A DNA stretch of 64,000 nucleotides from a marine gamma proteobacterium HTCC2143 (GCA_000169075.1 AAVT01000001.1:434001-498000), one strand, 5' to 3'; positions 35,982-45,929 are shown, counted from the stretch's first letter. A program made the numbers and translations. The notes: generated by a model from the sequence alone, not told the origin.

Positions 35982-36554
35982 CTATATATTACTGAGAAAA
36001 GCTTTCAGTTTTGGATCAGAAAACAGTCGATTTAAGGTGCTGGATATAATCGCATTAACCATTTTTTCATTGCTCTCCATACTGGGAGTCACTACCGTTT
36101 TGCGCTCAGTACTGCTTTTATACTGACCCGTATAACGTTCATTTCCCGCAGACATTTCAAGTTTCAAAATAGCATCCAACTTTACCTTTTTCCCCACCGA
36201 CTGCACTGGAGTATCATAGCTCAAACTGTCAATAATTATTTTTACTGTCGCGACATCGGAATCAATACTATTGGTATTAAAACCCTGAATAGCCAATCTT
36301 GCCTCAGCGGCTCCTGCAATAGCTTCGGTGATGCTGTTTCCGATCGTTATCAAACTCGTGTCTTTATAGACCCCACCTCTACTGCCCAATTCTTTGACGG
36401 CGCGATGGTCTTCAACCACTATTTGTACAGAGCGCCCTAGGCCATAATCTTCTGCGCTAGTATCGACGCTTGGGTTTATGGTGATTTGCTGCGGGCTATA
36501 AGCGCAGGCGACTAGTAAAGATAGTGTTATTAACAGTAGTGTTTTTTTCATCAA
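35982..36554 (-). CDS. YajG family lipoprotein
   Basis: A 190-residue lipoprotein. The signal peptide MMKKTLLLITLSLLVACA has the lipobox LVAC (Cys17). The mature part carries ISLNPSVDTS-like INPSVDTS, VQIVVEDHRAVKELGSRGG and the conserved NAIISSTLNRLFSDPKL at the C-terminus, the pattern of YajG. Function is unknown; it is an envelope protein. 14 nt separates it from polB, but they are independent genes by family. Confidence 0.85.
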   Translation of the reverse strand: MMKKTLLLITLSLLVACAYSPQQITINPSVDTSAEDYGLGRSVQIVVEDHRAVKELGSRGGVYKDTSLITIGNSITEAIAGAAEARLAIQGFNTNSIDSDVATVKIIIDSLSYDTPVQSVGKKVKLDAILKLEMSAGNERYTGQYKSSTERKTVVTPSMESNEKMVNAIISSTLNRLFSDPKLKAFLSNI

Positions 36555-36640
36555 TAATGCTCTTTGAATTTAATCATAATGATTTTAGCGCAGTACGGCG
36601 GAACATAATCAATTTGGCTAAAGTTAGTAGATAGCATCTA

Positions 36641-37693
36641 CTAACCCTGAGACAGCAGATCCCGCAACTCGATAATTGCAGTATTAGCACGGGAAATGTA
36701 GGAAGCCATAACCAGCGAGTGATTAGCCAGTACACCGAAACCGCTGCCATTTAAAATCATCGGACTAAAGATCGTCTGTTGCGTTGCTTCCAGCTCTCGA
36801 ATAATTTGCTGCAAACTCACCAGCGCATTTTTCTTTTTCAGCACTTCATGAAAATCAACTTCAATAGCGCGAAGAAAATGCAGCAGCGCCCACGATGTGC
36901 CACGGGACTCGTAGTACACGTTATCAATCTCGGTCCAAGGTGTTTTAATTTCCAACTCACTAGGAGCAGAGGTAGACTGCTGCGCTGCAGAATCACCAGC
37001 CAAATCCGTGTTCAGCCGACGTTTCCCAACACTCGCACTAAGGCGCTGCGATAGACTACCAAGACGACTCTCGACGATGGCCAACCAATATCTCAGATTA
37101 TCCGACCGCGCATAGAACTGCGAACCTGAGTTACCAGTATCCTCCAGCCGAACTAAATAACGATTCAAATGTTTGACCGCCGACTTGTATTCAGATTCAG
37201 AGGCCGGCAAAGTCCAGCTGTCGCTTGAAAAATTTAAGCTGGGCTCTGCTTTTCCCAAATCTAAATCCTCTTTCGATTGCGACTGAGAACGACTAAAACT
37301 TTCCCGCAGCGCTCGCGTCAAATCCCGTGACTGAATGAGCGCGCCATATTCCCAATTTTTGATATTGTCTAACCAGAGTCCTGGCGGCATTACGTCGTTA
37401 CTCATAAAGCCTCCAGGTTTGTCCAGCAATGTCGAGATCACTTGAATCAATGCGGCAGTTGTTGTCGATCCAACCGCAACAGATTGCTGGCTTCGTTCTG
37501 CCATAACAATCGCATTCTCTTGCACCGGAAACTGCGCCGGCATCATTGACCAATACATACCAACGGATATCGCAAGCAACAAATAGACTGCAGCCACTAT
37601 CAGCACAACTTTTGTTGAGTTGCTCTCAGTCGCAGTATCGAATCTGTCTTCGCGCCAAACCACGAGTCGTTCTTTAATCGCCTGCCAATCCAT
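36641..37693 (-). CDS. DUF2333 family protein
   Basis: A 350-residue protein from the ATG at 37693 (a TTG at 37708 is possible). One membrane helix is near residues 28-47, followed by a large periplasmic part; the segment DKPGGFMSNDVMPPGLWLDNIKNWEYGAL is the DUF2333 signature, and VLANHSLVMASYISRANTAI closes it. The family is restricted mainly to Gammaproteobacteria and has no known function. It lies between YajG and the copper chaperone gene on the same strand. Confidence 0.82.
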   Translation of the reverse strand: MDWQAIKERLVVWREDRFDTATESNSTKVVLIVAAVYLLLAISVGMYWSMMPAQFPVQENAIVMAERSQQSVAVGSTTTAALIQVISTLLDKPGGFMSNDVMPPGLWLDNIKNWEYGALIQSRDLTRALRESFSRSQSQSKEDLDLGKAEPSLNFSSDSWTLPASESEYKSAVKHLNRYLVRLEDTGNSGSQFYARSDNLRYWLAIVESRLGSLSQRLSASVGKRRLNTDLAGDSAAQQSTSAPSELEIKTPWTEIDNVYYESRGTSWALLHFLRAIEVDFHEVLKKKNALVSLQQIIRELEATQQTIFSPMILNGSGFGVLANHSLVMASYISRANTAIIELRDLLSQG

Positions 37694-37733
37694 ATACACC
37701 TCGATCAAATCCCATATTTATTTCAGCGAAAAA

Positions 37734-38180
37734 CTAATGGTGCTTGTGCTCGTTTAAGACACTTCGCACGGGTAATATCGCGTTGATTTTGTCACCGGCC
37801 GCAGTCTGCAGCTCCACATAGACCTTATCACTTTCATTCAATGGTCGGTGTAAATTGATTAACATCAAGTGGTGTTCGCCAGGTTCCAGCACAAATTCCG
37901 TCTTGGCTGGGACAACAATACTATCAACTCGCTGCATACTCATCATGCCGTCACGGTGAATATGCGCATGTATCTCTGCTCGGTCCGCACTATCACTAGA
38001 GGCAGCAATAATGGTTGTGTCGCTGTCGCCGTCATTTACTAAGCGCATAAATGCAGCGGTCGTTTGCTGCCCCGGTGGAAGACCTCGAACGAAACCCTCC
38101 TCAATCCGAAGTTCCGCTGACGACATTGCCGACAACACCATACTGACCACCAAGCTCGCTATTTTATTCCTTAACACCAC
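37734..38180 (-). CDS. PCuAC-type periplasmic copper chaperone
   Basis: A 148-residue periplasmic protein with a signal peptide ending at SSA (about residue 22) and the DUF461/PCuAC fold. Copper-binding residues are in AEIHAHIHRDGMMSMQ and LEPGEHHLMLINLHRP; the C-terminus LNEHKHH is also histidine-rich. PCuAC carries Cu(I) to cytochrome oxidase CuA or to Sco. Start: two GTG codons at 38180 and 38177 follow AGGAG; the gene overlaps the previous one (38164) by 17 nt. It sits near DsbD, consistent with envelope redox and copper handling. Confidence 0.85.
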   Translation of the reverse strand: MVLRNKIASLVVSMVLSAMSSAELRIEEGFVRGLPPGQQTTAAFMRLVNDGDSDTTIIAASSDSADRAEIHAHIHRDGMMSMQRVDSIVVPAKTEFVLEPGEHHLMLINLHRPLNESDKVYVELQTAAGDKINAILPVRSVLNEHKHH

Positions 38181-38901
38181 CCACTCCTAAATCTAATAAT
38201 ACAATTCGAGGCACCGACCCTATGTCGATGTTACCACGCAGACGGTGACCATCGACCGCTTCCCGCATTTTACGGTAAATCCAACGTCCTTCTGCGTCGT
38301 TTCTGGCAACTATAAGCAAACGCGACTGTGCTTTTTTTGCTATCTGGGCCAACTCAACGAGACGCGCAGCGATTATATCATTGCGGACGGTCAAATCAGC
38401 AGTTGCCAACAGGAATTCTCGTTCAGAGGGTTGAGCTTTAAATCGCGAGCGCACGGATTCTGCTTGCTCGACAGTTGCAGCAATCGACAGAGCCCGTTGA
38501 AGCATCAACTCGCCTTTATCCTGACTACCGCGGCTAAAAGCCTGTTCCGCAAGCTGCAGATATCGCTCGGTAATCTGTAAGACTCCCCAGTGAGCTTCTG
38601 CATTGGCTTCATCGATAGCCATAACCTGCTGATACCAGCTGTATGCGTTGTCATTTTCAGGGATGGTGAGTCGATCATTGGCAAGTGCTCGTTCCGCGCT
38701 TGCCAGTAATATTCTCAATTGATGTCGCTTACTGGCTGCTTCAGCACGTCTTAACGCAGCCAGATCCAGTTGTGGCTCAGGTATAGGAACTACCTCTGGC
38801 GGCAGATCCGGAGTGACTGCAGCGCAGGCAGGCAGCAACATACAGCAAACTGCAGCTATATAATGTCGCCTTATCAGAGCTAAACATGCTGTACTGATCA
38901 C
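38164..38901 (-). CDS. Hypothetical lipoprotein, TPR-like
   Basis: A 245-residue lipoprotein starting at GTG 38901. The N-terminal sequence MISTACLALIRRHYIAAVCC ends in the lipobox LPAC (Cys26). After a proline-rich linker comes an alpha-helical region of two or three tetratricopeptide-like units (YSWYQQVMAIDEANAEAHWG, then LQRALSIAATVEQAESV). The C-terminal part (SRLLIVARNDAEGRWIYRKM, RIVLLDLGVG) is of a type seen in some OmpA/peptidoglycan-associated proteins, but I do not recognise a family. Overlap with the PCuAC gene implies coupling. Confidence 0.7.
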   Translation of the reverse strand: MISTACLALIRRHYIAAVCCMLLPACAAVTPDLPPEVVPIPEPQLDLAALRRAEAASKRHQLRILLASAERALANDRLTIPENDNAYSWYQQVMAIDEANAEAHWGVLQITERYLQLAEQAFSRGSQDKGELMLQRALSIAATVEQAESVRSRFKAQPSEREFLLATADLTVRNDIIAARLVELAQIAKKAQSRLLIVARNDAEGRWIYRKMREAVDGHRLRGNIDIGSVPRIVLLDLGVGGVKE

Positions 38902-39091
38902 AATAATTACCGGACTAAAAACGACAATTATGAAGCAATTGCCAGCAATAAAAACAATATGTTATACAATTGTACTTATCAGTAAAAATTTACACGTACA
39001 GCCGCTGGCAACAGTTCCTCTATACCGAGGAACTGAAGGCCCATTTATCGGCCAAATACACGTTACGCGATTAATAACAATCAGGGATTCC

Positions 39092-40882
39092 ATGCGGTTA
39101 ATCTTTCTACAATGCCTACTAACGGCTCTTTTTCTTCAGGCTTCGGGTGTTGTCGCCCAAGATGTCTTCGATCGACCATCTTCAGCAATGTCGAACGTCG
39201 TTACAGCAGAAGGGCTCGTTATCGAGGATGATTTTTTATCGGTTGAGGACGCCTATATCCTTAACGCAGAATTTCAACCGGACGGAAATCTGCGGCTTAA
39301 CTGGCAGATTAGCGACGGTTATTATCTCTATCGGCATGGCTTTAGTGTCGCATTAACCGATGAAAACGGTGCCGTGGAAACGGGCATCACTATTCCCACC
39401 GGGCTCGAAAAGCATGATGAATATTTTGGTGATGTTGAAGTCTATTATCACAACGCCGATATAGTCCTTGGCCCAATTCCCGAGAGCACCCCGCTGCAAT
39501 TGGCAGTGACTAGTCAGGGCTGCGCCGATGCAGGACTCTGCTACCCTCCTTATACGCAACACTTCCAGCTTGACCCTGCTGAACTCTCTGTCGCGGTAAT
39601 GAGTTCAGCGAGGGGGAAATCATCGATCGATAATCAGCGGCTTAGCGATCAGAAAACAGCTGATTTTGGCAGTCTTCCAGCTATGTTGTTATTGGCGCTT
39701 ATCGGCGGCGCAATTTTGAATCTTATGCCCTGCGTGTTTCCAGTATTGAGTCTGAAAGTACTCGCTTTTGCCAATGACAGGGATCGCTCCCAGTCCGTAC
39801 ATGGCCTCGCCTATACCAGTGGAGTGGTGTTGAGCTTTCTTGCTGTCGCGGCAATATTGGTGTCATTGCAGGCTGCGGGCGAGGCCATTGGCTGGGGGTT
39901 TCATTTGCAATCGCCGTGGTTTGTGGCGGCATTGACGTATCTTTTTTTCGTCATGGGGCTAAGCCTATCTGGCTTTGTCGAGTTTGGTGGCCGGATTATG
40001 AATCTGGGAGGCAGCCTGACACAAAAAACAGGTTACAGCGGTAGTTTCTTTACGGGAATTCTTGCGACGGTTGTTGCCAGCCCCTGCACTGCTCCTTTTA
40101 TGGGCACTGCTCTGGGATTTGCTGTCACCCAACCTACCTTCGTCGCCCTGTCGGTATTTGCAGCGCTGGGTTTTGGGATGGCATTGCCAGTATTACTGCT
40201 GAGCTATTCACCTAAACTACTCGCCAAAATACCACGGCCCGGTCCTTGGATGGATCAACTCAAACAACTGCTGGCCTTTCCCTTATACGCAACTGCAGTG
40301 TGGCTGTCTTGGGTTGTTGGTAATCAGACCGGGGTCAACGGCATGGCCCTACTAATGCTCGGCTGCGTGTTGATTACTTTAGCGATTTGGCTTTGGCGGG
40401 GGGGAATCGTTAAGCGCGCAATCGCAGTCAGTTGTGCAACCGTCGCGTTACTGATACTGGCCAGCTCTCTATTAGAGCCAAAAACTCAGCTTGTCGATGA
40501 TTCAGATCAGTCTTGGCGTCCCTATAGCCCCGAGAAACTCAGTGAGTTAAGAGCGCAGGAGAAAGCGGTATTTATCAATATCACTGCCGATTGGTGTATC
40601 ACCTGTCTCGCCAATGAGCGAGCAGTGTTGAGTACCGACACAGTAAGACAGGCGATGGAATCTTCGGGTATCACCTACTTAAAAGGTGACTGGACTAACC
40701 GCGACCGCCAAATCACCGCCTTGCTAAAGGAATACGGGCGCAATGGTATACCTCTTTATATTATGTTTGCCAACGACAACACCGACAGAGGAAAAATACT
40801 GCCACAAATCCTCACCACTGAGACCGTGTTACAAGCGATCAATGAAGCAACCGCGTCCAAAACTGGTTTAACCCTGCGCTAG
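39092..40882 (+). CDS. dsbD: Thiol:disulfide interchange protein DsbD
   Basis: A 596-residue inner-membrane protein moving electrons from cytoplasmic thioredoxin to the periplasm. From the ATG at 39092 (preceded by AGGGAT): signal peptide, periplasmic alpha domain with Cys144 and Cys150 (GCADAGLCYPP), an eight-helix beta domain with Cys214 (LMPCVFPVLS) and Cys332 (VVASPCTAPFMG), and a C-terminal thioredoxin domain with Cys502/Cys505 (DWCITC). All six redox cysteines are present. The frame extends to 38930 but without signal-peptide character. In Pseudomonas it also precedes aroQ. Confidence 0.93.
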   Translation: MRLIFLQCLLTALFLQASGVVAQDVFDRPSSAMSNVVTAEGLVIEDDFLSVEDAYILNAEFQPDGNLRLNWQISDGYYLYRHGFSVALTDENGAVETGITIPTGLEKHDEYFGDVEVYYHNADIVLGPIPESTPLQLAVTSQGCADAGLCYPPYTQHFQLDPAELSVAVMSSARGKSSIDNQRLSDQKTADFGSLPAMLLLALIGGAILNLMPCVFPVLSLKVLAFANDRDRSQSVHGLAYTSGVVLSFLAVAAILVSLQAAGEAIGWGFHLQSPWFVAALTYLFFVMGLSLSGFVEFGGRIMNLGGSLTQKTGYSGSFFTGILATVVASPCTAPFMGTALGFAVTQPTFVALSVFAALGFGMALPVLLLSYSPKLLAKIPRPGPWMDQLKQLLAFPLYATAVWLSWVVGNQTGVNGMALLMLGCVLITLAIWLWRGGIVKRAIAVSCATVALLILASSLLEPKTQLVDDSDQSWRPYSPEKLSELRAQEKAVFINITADWCITCLANERAVLSTDTVRQAMESSGITYLKGDWTNRDRQITALLKEYGRNGIPLYIMFANDNTDRGKILPQILTTETVLQAINEATASKTGLTLR

Positions 40883-40914
40883 AGTCCCACTATTGTTCTA
40901 ACTGTCTTCTATTT

Positions 40915-40947
40915 GCAGCAAAATTCACTAACTTTGCTGCTATTTTC
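40915..40947 (+). terminator. Hairpin after dsbD
   Basis: GCAGCAAA (40915-40922) pairs with TTTGCTGC (40933-40940) around a 10-nt loop, followed by TATTTT. It lies 33 nt after the dsbD stop and before aroQ, and is a plausible terminator. Confidence 0.55.
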
Positions 40948-41025
40948 GCTAAATTTGCATAACATCTAATTAGGCTTAATAATTACCGTCAATCTACTGA
41001 TGGTCGCAACGGCAAGGCAAACACT

Positions 41026-41466
41026 ATGGCATCGATACTGGTACTACACGGACCCAATCTGAATCTACTCGGTAGCCGAGAGCCAGATGTCTATGGTGCA
41101 GCGACCCTTGACGACATCAATCGTGAACTAAGTGATGGCGCTGCGGCCTCCGGGCATCATCTGCTGTCGATGCAAAGTAATGCCGAATATGAACTGATCG
41201 AGCGTATCCATGAAGCACGTCAGGAAGGCATTAACTTCATTATCTTTAATCCAGCGGCATTTACTCACACCAGCATTGCCCTGAGGGATGCCCTATTGGG
41301 TGTCGGCATTCCCTTTATCGAAGTCCACATCTCTAATGTGCATAAACGAGAAGAATTTCGACAACGGTCTTATCTGTCAGATATAGCCGAAGGTGTTATC
41401 AGCGGACTAGGCAGCGAAGGCTACTTACTGGCCTTGCAAGCGGCTATCACCCGAGTCGAAGGCTAG
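41026..41466 (+). CDS. aroQ: 3-dehydroquinate dehydratase, type II
   Basis: A 146-residue shikimate-pathway enzyme converting 3-dehydroquinate to 3-dehydroshikimate. Motifs: [17 protein letters not shown] (catalytic Tyr within REPDVYG), [32 protein letters not shown] and the [15 protein letters not shown] segment. Length and order match the family. In Pseudomonas-type genomes it is followed by accB and accC; here only a truncated accB remains. Confidence 0.95.
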   Translation: MASILVLHGPNLNLLGSREPDVYGAATLDDINRELSDGAAASGHHLLSMQSNAEYELIERIHEARQEGINFIIFNPAAFTHTSIALRDALLGVGIPFIEVHISNVHKREEFRQRSYLSDIAEGVISGLGSEGYLLALQAAITRVEG

Positions 41467-41523
41467 GCACACGATTCTGTTGGCAGACGTGAGTCGGCAT
41501 CAAAAACAATAAAGAGACGGTCC

Positions 41524-41715
41524 ATGGATATACGTAAAGTTAAAAAGCTCATAGAGTTGCTGGAAGAGTCCAATATCAATGAAATTGAGATTAAAGAGGG
41601 CGAGGAATCCGTACGTATTAGTCGAAACACCACAACCCAAGCATCGCAGCACAATGCCAACAGCCCGGCAGACATAACGACGATAAGCAGCTCGCGCAAG
41701 AGTCCTACCCAGTAG
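41524..41715 (+). pseudogene. accB: Truncated accB: N-terminal fragment of biotin carboxyl carrier protein
   Basis: The first 63 codons match the N-terminus of AccB ([18 protein letters not shown], then [13 protein letters not shown]) almost residue for residue, with a normal start and an Ala/Ser-rich linker. The frame then ends in TAG at 41715. A full AccB is about 150 residues and carries the biotinyl domain (EAMKM motif) in its last 80; this is absent. AccC (biotin carboxylase, about 450 residues), which normally follows, is also absent: prmA begins 62 nt later. In the +2 frame just past the stop, VDKGVHIT could be vestigial AccB linker, which I treat as weak. The fragment cannot carry biotin; it is presumably non-functional. 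Confidence 0.85.
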
Positions 41716-41777
41716 ACAAAGGTGTACACATCACCTGATCTCGGCTTTCGAACATCCAATGATGGAGCATCATACCC

Positions 41778-42662
41778 ATGTCCTGGTTACAGCTACGTGT
41801 CAGTACGACTAAAACAAAGACCGAAGCCATAGAAGACGCCTTGTTGTCCGCAGGAGCTGTTTCCGTCACCATTGAAGATAGTGCTGACCAACCTATTTTG
41901 GAGCCTGCGGTCGGTGAAACTCCGCTTTGGAACAATACCCGCGTCACCGGTTTGTTTTACGCGGGCACTAATACCGAGCAAGCAATACTTATAGCGACAG
42001 CCAGTTACGGCGATAACCTACCAGACTATCGCTGGGAAATTCTCGAAGACAAAGACTGGGAGCGAGAATGGATGGAAAACTTCCATCCTATGCGTTTTGG
42101 CCAACGCCTTTGGATCTGCCCGAGCTGGAAACAGCCACCCCAAGCCAATGCGGTCAACCTAATGCTGGATCCGGGACTGGCATTTGGGACGGGAACCCAC
42201 CCAACCACTGCGCTCTGTTTGAAGTGGCTGGACAGCTGCCCGCTGGACGGTAAAACAGTCATTGATTATGGCTGCGGTTCCGGCATATTAGGGCTTGCTG
42301 CGCTATTACTAGGCGCCAGCAATGTCATCGCTATCGACAATGATCCTCAGGCACTGATCGCCACCGCAGACAATGCTACCCGCAACCACATTAATCCCGA
42401 CCGTATCCAAACTTATTTACCAGACCAGGTTCCCAGTGGTATTAAGGCTGATATTGTCGTTGCTAATATTCTCGCGGGGCCGCTGACAGAACTCGCACCC
42501 ACGATTATTCAATTAACCGCGGACAAAGGCCTGCTTGCTCTTTCAGGTATTATTGCCAGCCAGGCAGACGAGCTACTAAATGCCTATCAAAAATGGTGCT
42601 CAATGGACAAACCTGTTGTTGAGGACGGCTGGGTAAGATTATCTGGCCGCAAGGGCCCATGA
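41778..42662 (+). CDS. prmA: Ribosomal protein L11 methyltransferase
   Basis: A 294-residue SAM-dependent methyltransferase that trimethylates L11. Features: LMLDPGLAFGTGTHPTTALC, the SAM-binding motif DYGCGSGILGLAALLLGA, and IVVANILAGPL. Length is standard. It starts 62 nt after the accB fragment; in other Gammaproteobacteria it follows accC directly. Cytoplasmic. Confidence 0.95.
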   Translation: MSWLQLRVSTTKTKTEAIEDALLSAGAVSVTIEDSADQPILEPAVGETPLWNNTRVTGLFYAGTNTEQAILIATASYGDNLPDYRWEILEDKDWEREWMENFHPMRFGQRLWICPSWKQPPQANAVNLMLDPGLAFGTGTHPTTALCLKWLDSCPLDGKTVIDYGCGSGILGLAALLLGASNVIAIDNDPQALIATADNATRNHINPDRIQTYLPDQVPSGIKADIVVANILAGPLTELAPTIIQLTADKGLLALSGIIASQADELLNAYQKWCSMDKPVVEDGWVRLSGRKGP

Positions 42663-42863
42663 TCCTAGACCTCCCGACTGCAGTCAATGCTGACTGGATT
42701 CTCTTCACAATAGAGAGATAAGTCCTCGTTTTTTCTCGAAAAAGCGATACACTTTACAAGACACATAAGATGCTTTCAGCAGCAGCGATAGAAACGGATT
42801 CACCAACCATTGACGGATAGCTAAGCACACGACGTCACGACTCTCAGCGGGAATTTAACCATC

Positions 42864-44255
42864 ATGACTCCACAGGTCACCCGGTGCCCTTCATGTGGCA
42901 CATCATTTAGATTTACAGAAGCTCAACTAAATGTTGCCAATGGTGCAGTTCGTTGCGGCTCCTGCTTAACTATATTCCAGGCCAGGGACAACGCCCTTAC
43001 AGACTCAGACTTGATCAGTGGCGAAGCGGTGAATACCACGATCACTGACGCTGCTGACACTGAGCTCTCATCACCGATTGCCGATGACGAGGGATTGGGC
43101 TTGGATATCGGATCGACAGACGATCAGCTGACAGCAGATGATGACTACACCATATTCAGTGACACCGACGGACAAAATATTCTGGATAATATCTTCGATG
43201 ACGATATTTTTGCTGACGACACCAGTCTAGATTCGCTCGCTGATGAGCTAATGGCCGCCAACACCGACCAAACACCTTTCTCAGGCGACGATAGCGATAT
43301 TTTTGATATTGATCGCAATACCGTTTCAACGATGGACACACCCAGAGTCAACGATAAAGATAGCAGCGACACCAATGACCTGAGTCTAATTGATGACAAT
43401 GAGTTAAAGGAAACACCTGACTCCGTAGATCTTAACGATATCAATCAGGCGTTGCTCAGCCTAGATGACGACATGGCAGCTACATTCGTCGAACGCAGTG
43501 GCGTCGAAGGTGACAGCAACGCCGATGAAGACGCCTGGGCAAAGAAACTGATCGAAGATGAAATAACCGAGGAATATCTGGATCCAGTGCCTCAAGAGTT
43601 ACAACATCAGAAGGACGACAATTACGATAACAGGTCACTGGCTCAAGAAGAGTTTATTATCGGTAATGAACCCCTGGTTGCTGGCGCACGGTTTGACGAG
43701 GACAAACAAGCACTATTGGCCAGTATAGAACCTGAGCCCGTCGAGTTTGCAAGCGCATCAAGACCGAGTCGATGGGCTAAAAGAGCCTGGACTGTAAGCA
43801 TTGCTGCCGCCATGGTTTTATTGCTGCTGCAATACCTCGCTGCTAATTTCGATAGACTTGCCCGCGATGAAAAATACCGCCCGGCGTTGACGAGTGGTTG
43901 CTCCATCTTGGGTTGCACACTCCCTAAAAATGGTGATGTTAGCCTAATTCGGTCCTCTAAATTATTAGTGCGCAGCCACCCTAAGATTCAACAGGCCTTG
44001 GTCGTAGCGGCCGTTCTTGTAAACCGCGCCGATTTCAAACAACCATTTCCAGTTATCGAACTGCGTTTCACCGACTTAAGTGGCAACATTGTGGCCGGCC
44101 GTCATTTTTATCCCGAAGAATACCTAGCCGGAGAGTTATCTGGACGAAAAATTATGCCTGTTCGACAACCAGTGCATATCTCATTAGAGATTGTCGATCC
44201 AGGCACACAAGCCATTAACTACGAATTATACTTTCATTCCCCCAGGGGGGGTTGA
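42864..44255 (+). CDS. DUF3426 protein with MJ0042-type zinc ribbon
   Basis: A 463-residue protein. The N-terminal zinc ribbon has four cysteines (CPSCGTSFRFTEAQLNVANG, then CGSCL) as in MJ0042/zf-ribbon_5. Residues 50-300 are extremely acidic (runs of Asp, Glu, Ser), low-complexity. A membrane helix follows near residue 315-333, then the C-terminal DUF3426 domain (VAAVLVNRADFKQPFPVIELRF..LSGNIVAGRHFYPEEYL). Such proteins are common between prmA and dusB in Pseudomonas; role unknown, perhaps envelope assembly. Topology implies an acidic cytoplasmic tail and a periplasmic C-terminus. Confidence 0.85.
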   Translation: MTPQVTRCPSCGTSFRFTEAQLNVANGAVRCGSCLTIFQARDNALTDSDLISGEAVNTTITDAADTELSSPIADDEGLGLDIGSTDDQLTADDDYTIFSDTDGQNILDNIFDDDIFADDTSLDSLADELMAANTDQTPFSGDDSDIFDIDRNTVSTMDTPRVNDKDSSDTNDLSLIDDNELKETPDSVDLNDINQALLSLDDDMAATFVERSGVEGDSNADEDAWAKKLIEDEITEEYLDPVPQELQHQKDDNYDNRSLAQEEFIIGNEPLVAGARFDEDKQALLASIEPEPVEFASASRPSRWAKRAWTVSIAAAMVLLLLQYLAANFDRLARDEKYRPALTSGCSILGCTLPKNGDVSLIRSSKLLVRSHPKIQQALVVAAVLVNRADFKQPFPVIELRFTDLSGNIVAGRHFYPEEYLAGELSGRKIMPVRQPVHISLEIVDPGTQAINYELYFHSPRGG

Positions 44256-44485
44256 AACGTCGAAAAAATGAGAGGGTGAGGCATCACCGCGGTATTACTT
44301 ACTGGGATTCTCGATCAAAAAATTAAAGTCAACAGAAAAATTGTATAAAAGTTGTGCGATAACACTTTATCCATTCGCTAGTTACCATTATCATAGCGCA
44401 TCTTTTTTGACGACCTTCTAGCCTCACAAATGGGGCTTTATATTACGCCCATATTTAGTCACCAGCCTACGATGCAGGAAGCAAT

Positions 44486-45565
44486 GTGTTTCAAATAGGT
44501 CCCTATAAAATGGCCAGTCGCGTTGTGCTCGCGCCGATGGCCGGGGTTACCGACCTTCCGTTTCGGCAATTGTGCCGGCGGCTGGGTGCGGGCTTAGTCG
44601 TGTCTGAGATGGTCACTAGTGATACGCGCCTTTGGCATACCCGAAAATCTCAACAGCGGCTTAATCACAGTGGCGAAACAGGCCCACGCTCGGTACAAAT
44701 TGCCGGTGGTGACGCGGCGATGATGGCCGAAGCAGCAAGCATGAATGTAGCGCGCGGAGCGCAAATTATAGACATTAATATGGGATGCCCGGCCAAAAAA
44801 GTCTGTAAAAAAGCGGCTGGGTCGGCATTGTTAAAAGACCCCGGGCTGGTTACTGATATTCTGACCGCCGTCATCGCGGCAGTTGACGTACCCGTCACTT
44901 TGAAAATTCGGACGGGGTGGTCAACAGACTATCGCAATGGTGTTGAGATTGCCCGTATTGCTGAGGATGCGGGGATAGCAGCATTGGCTGTCCACGGAAG
45001 AACGCGCGCCTGCAAATTTAATGGTGATGCGGAATACGACACCATCGCAGCGATAAAATCAGCCGTGTCGATACCCATTATTGCCAACGGTGACATCACC
45101 TCACCGCAAAAAGCTTTGGCGGTCATGCAGTATACGGGAGCGGATGCCGTGATGGTGGGTAGAGCGGCTCAAGGGCAGCCGTGGATATGTGGCGAAATAG
45201 ACCACTTTTTGCGTACTGGGAATACATTAGCTCCCCCCAGCCGAGAATCAATTAAGTGTATTTTGTTAGACCATCTGGACGCACTTCATCGCTTTTATGG
45301 CGAATTTATGGGAGTGAAGATTGCCCGCAAACATGTCGGCTGGTACCTGAAAGCCGATATGGCAAACAGCGACTGCAACGAACAGCGGCGGCGATTTCAG
45401 GCGTTTTTCAACCAGCTTGAATCTACCCAGGCCCAACATCTGGCTATACAGGACTATTTCCAGCCACGGCAGCAAAGTCATGGCGAAACAACAGACAACA
45501 ATGAACAAGGCTCTGGCAATGATCGCCTGATAGCCACAACTACCAAAGAGGTAATCGCAGCATGA
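44486..45565 (+). CDS. dusB: tRNA-dihydrouridine synthase B
   Basis: A 359-residue FMN enzyme reducing uridine in tRNA D-loops (position 17 in E. coli). Start GTG 44486 has CAGGA upstream. Motifs: [17 protein letters not shown], catalytic Cys101 in [18 protein letters not shown], and the C-terminal [12 protein letters not shown]. The last about 30 residues are a hydrophilic extension beyond the usual length. Its stop overlaps the fis start (ATGA), the standard dusB-fis operon, which is growth-rate controlled in E. coli. Confidence 0.95.
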   Translation: MFQIGPYKMASRVVLAPMAGVTDLPFRQLCRRLGAGLVVSEMVTSDTRLWHTRKSQQRLNHSGETGPRSVQIAGGDAAMMAEAASMNVARGAQIIDINMGCPAKKVCKKAAGSALLKDPGLVTDILTAVIAAVDVPVTLKIRTGWSTDYRNGVEIARIAEDAGIAALAVHGRTRACKFNGDAEYDTIAAIKSAVSIPIIANGDITSPQKALAVMQYTGADAVMVGRAAQGQPWICGEIDHFLRTGNTLAPPSRESIKCILLDHLDALHRFYGEFMGVKIARKHVGWYLKADMANSDCNEQRRRFQAFFNQLESTQAQHLAIQDYFQPRQQSHGETTDNNEQGSGNDRLIATTTKEVIAA

Positions 45566-45912
45566 AAAACAATGACACTCTACCCGGCAGCGCGCCAACC
45601 CCAGTCGCTGAATCAGTGTCAGATCACGACCTGACGGAGCAGGATCAACAGAAGCATCATCTGACCAATGCTCCTGTCGCACAGGCACAAACCCTGCGTG
45701 ACAGCGTATCGATAGCGCTTAATAATTACTTTGCCCACTTGGAAGGTCAGGATGTGACTGATGTCTATGAAATGGTATTGTCGGAAGTCGAAGCACCCCT
45801 GCTCGAAGAGGTCATGAAGTATACCCGTAACAACCAAACCAAAGCATCAATCCTGCTGGGTTTAAATCGTGGCACACTTCGTAAAAAGTTGAAGCAATAC
45901 GGACTGTTGTAA
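45562..45912 (+). CDS. fis: Nucleoid protein Fis with N-terminal extension
   Basis: A 116-residue DNA-binding protein. The C-terminal helix-turn-helix [20 protein letters not shown] and the dimerisation helices ([24 protein letters not shown]) match Fis. The N-terminal 25 residues ([20 protein letters not shown]) exceed the 98-residue E. coli protein. Fis bends DNA and controls rRNA and growth genes. The gene overlaps dusB by 4 nt. Confidence 0.93.
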   Translation: MKNNDTLPGSAPTPVAESVSDHDLTEQDQQKHHLTNAPVAQAQTLRDSVSIALNNYFAHLEGQDVTDVYEMVLSEVEAPLLEEVMKYTRNNQTKASILLGLNRGTLRKKLKQYGLL

Positions 45913-45929
45913 CCCATCGATAGCCACAT

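Noticed and set aside
38930..39091. Upstream extension of the dsbD frame
   Set aside because: The residues lack signal-peptide character, whereas the ATG at 39092 begins a clean signal peptide with a good ribosome-binding site.
42676..42696. Small inverted repeats after prmA (CAGTCA-ATGC-TGACTG)
   Set aside because: The stem is short and lacks a T-tract, so it was not called a terminator.
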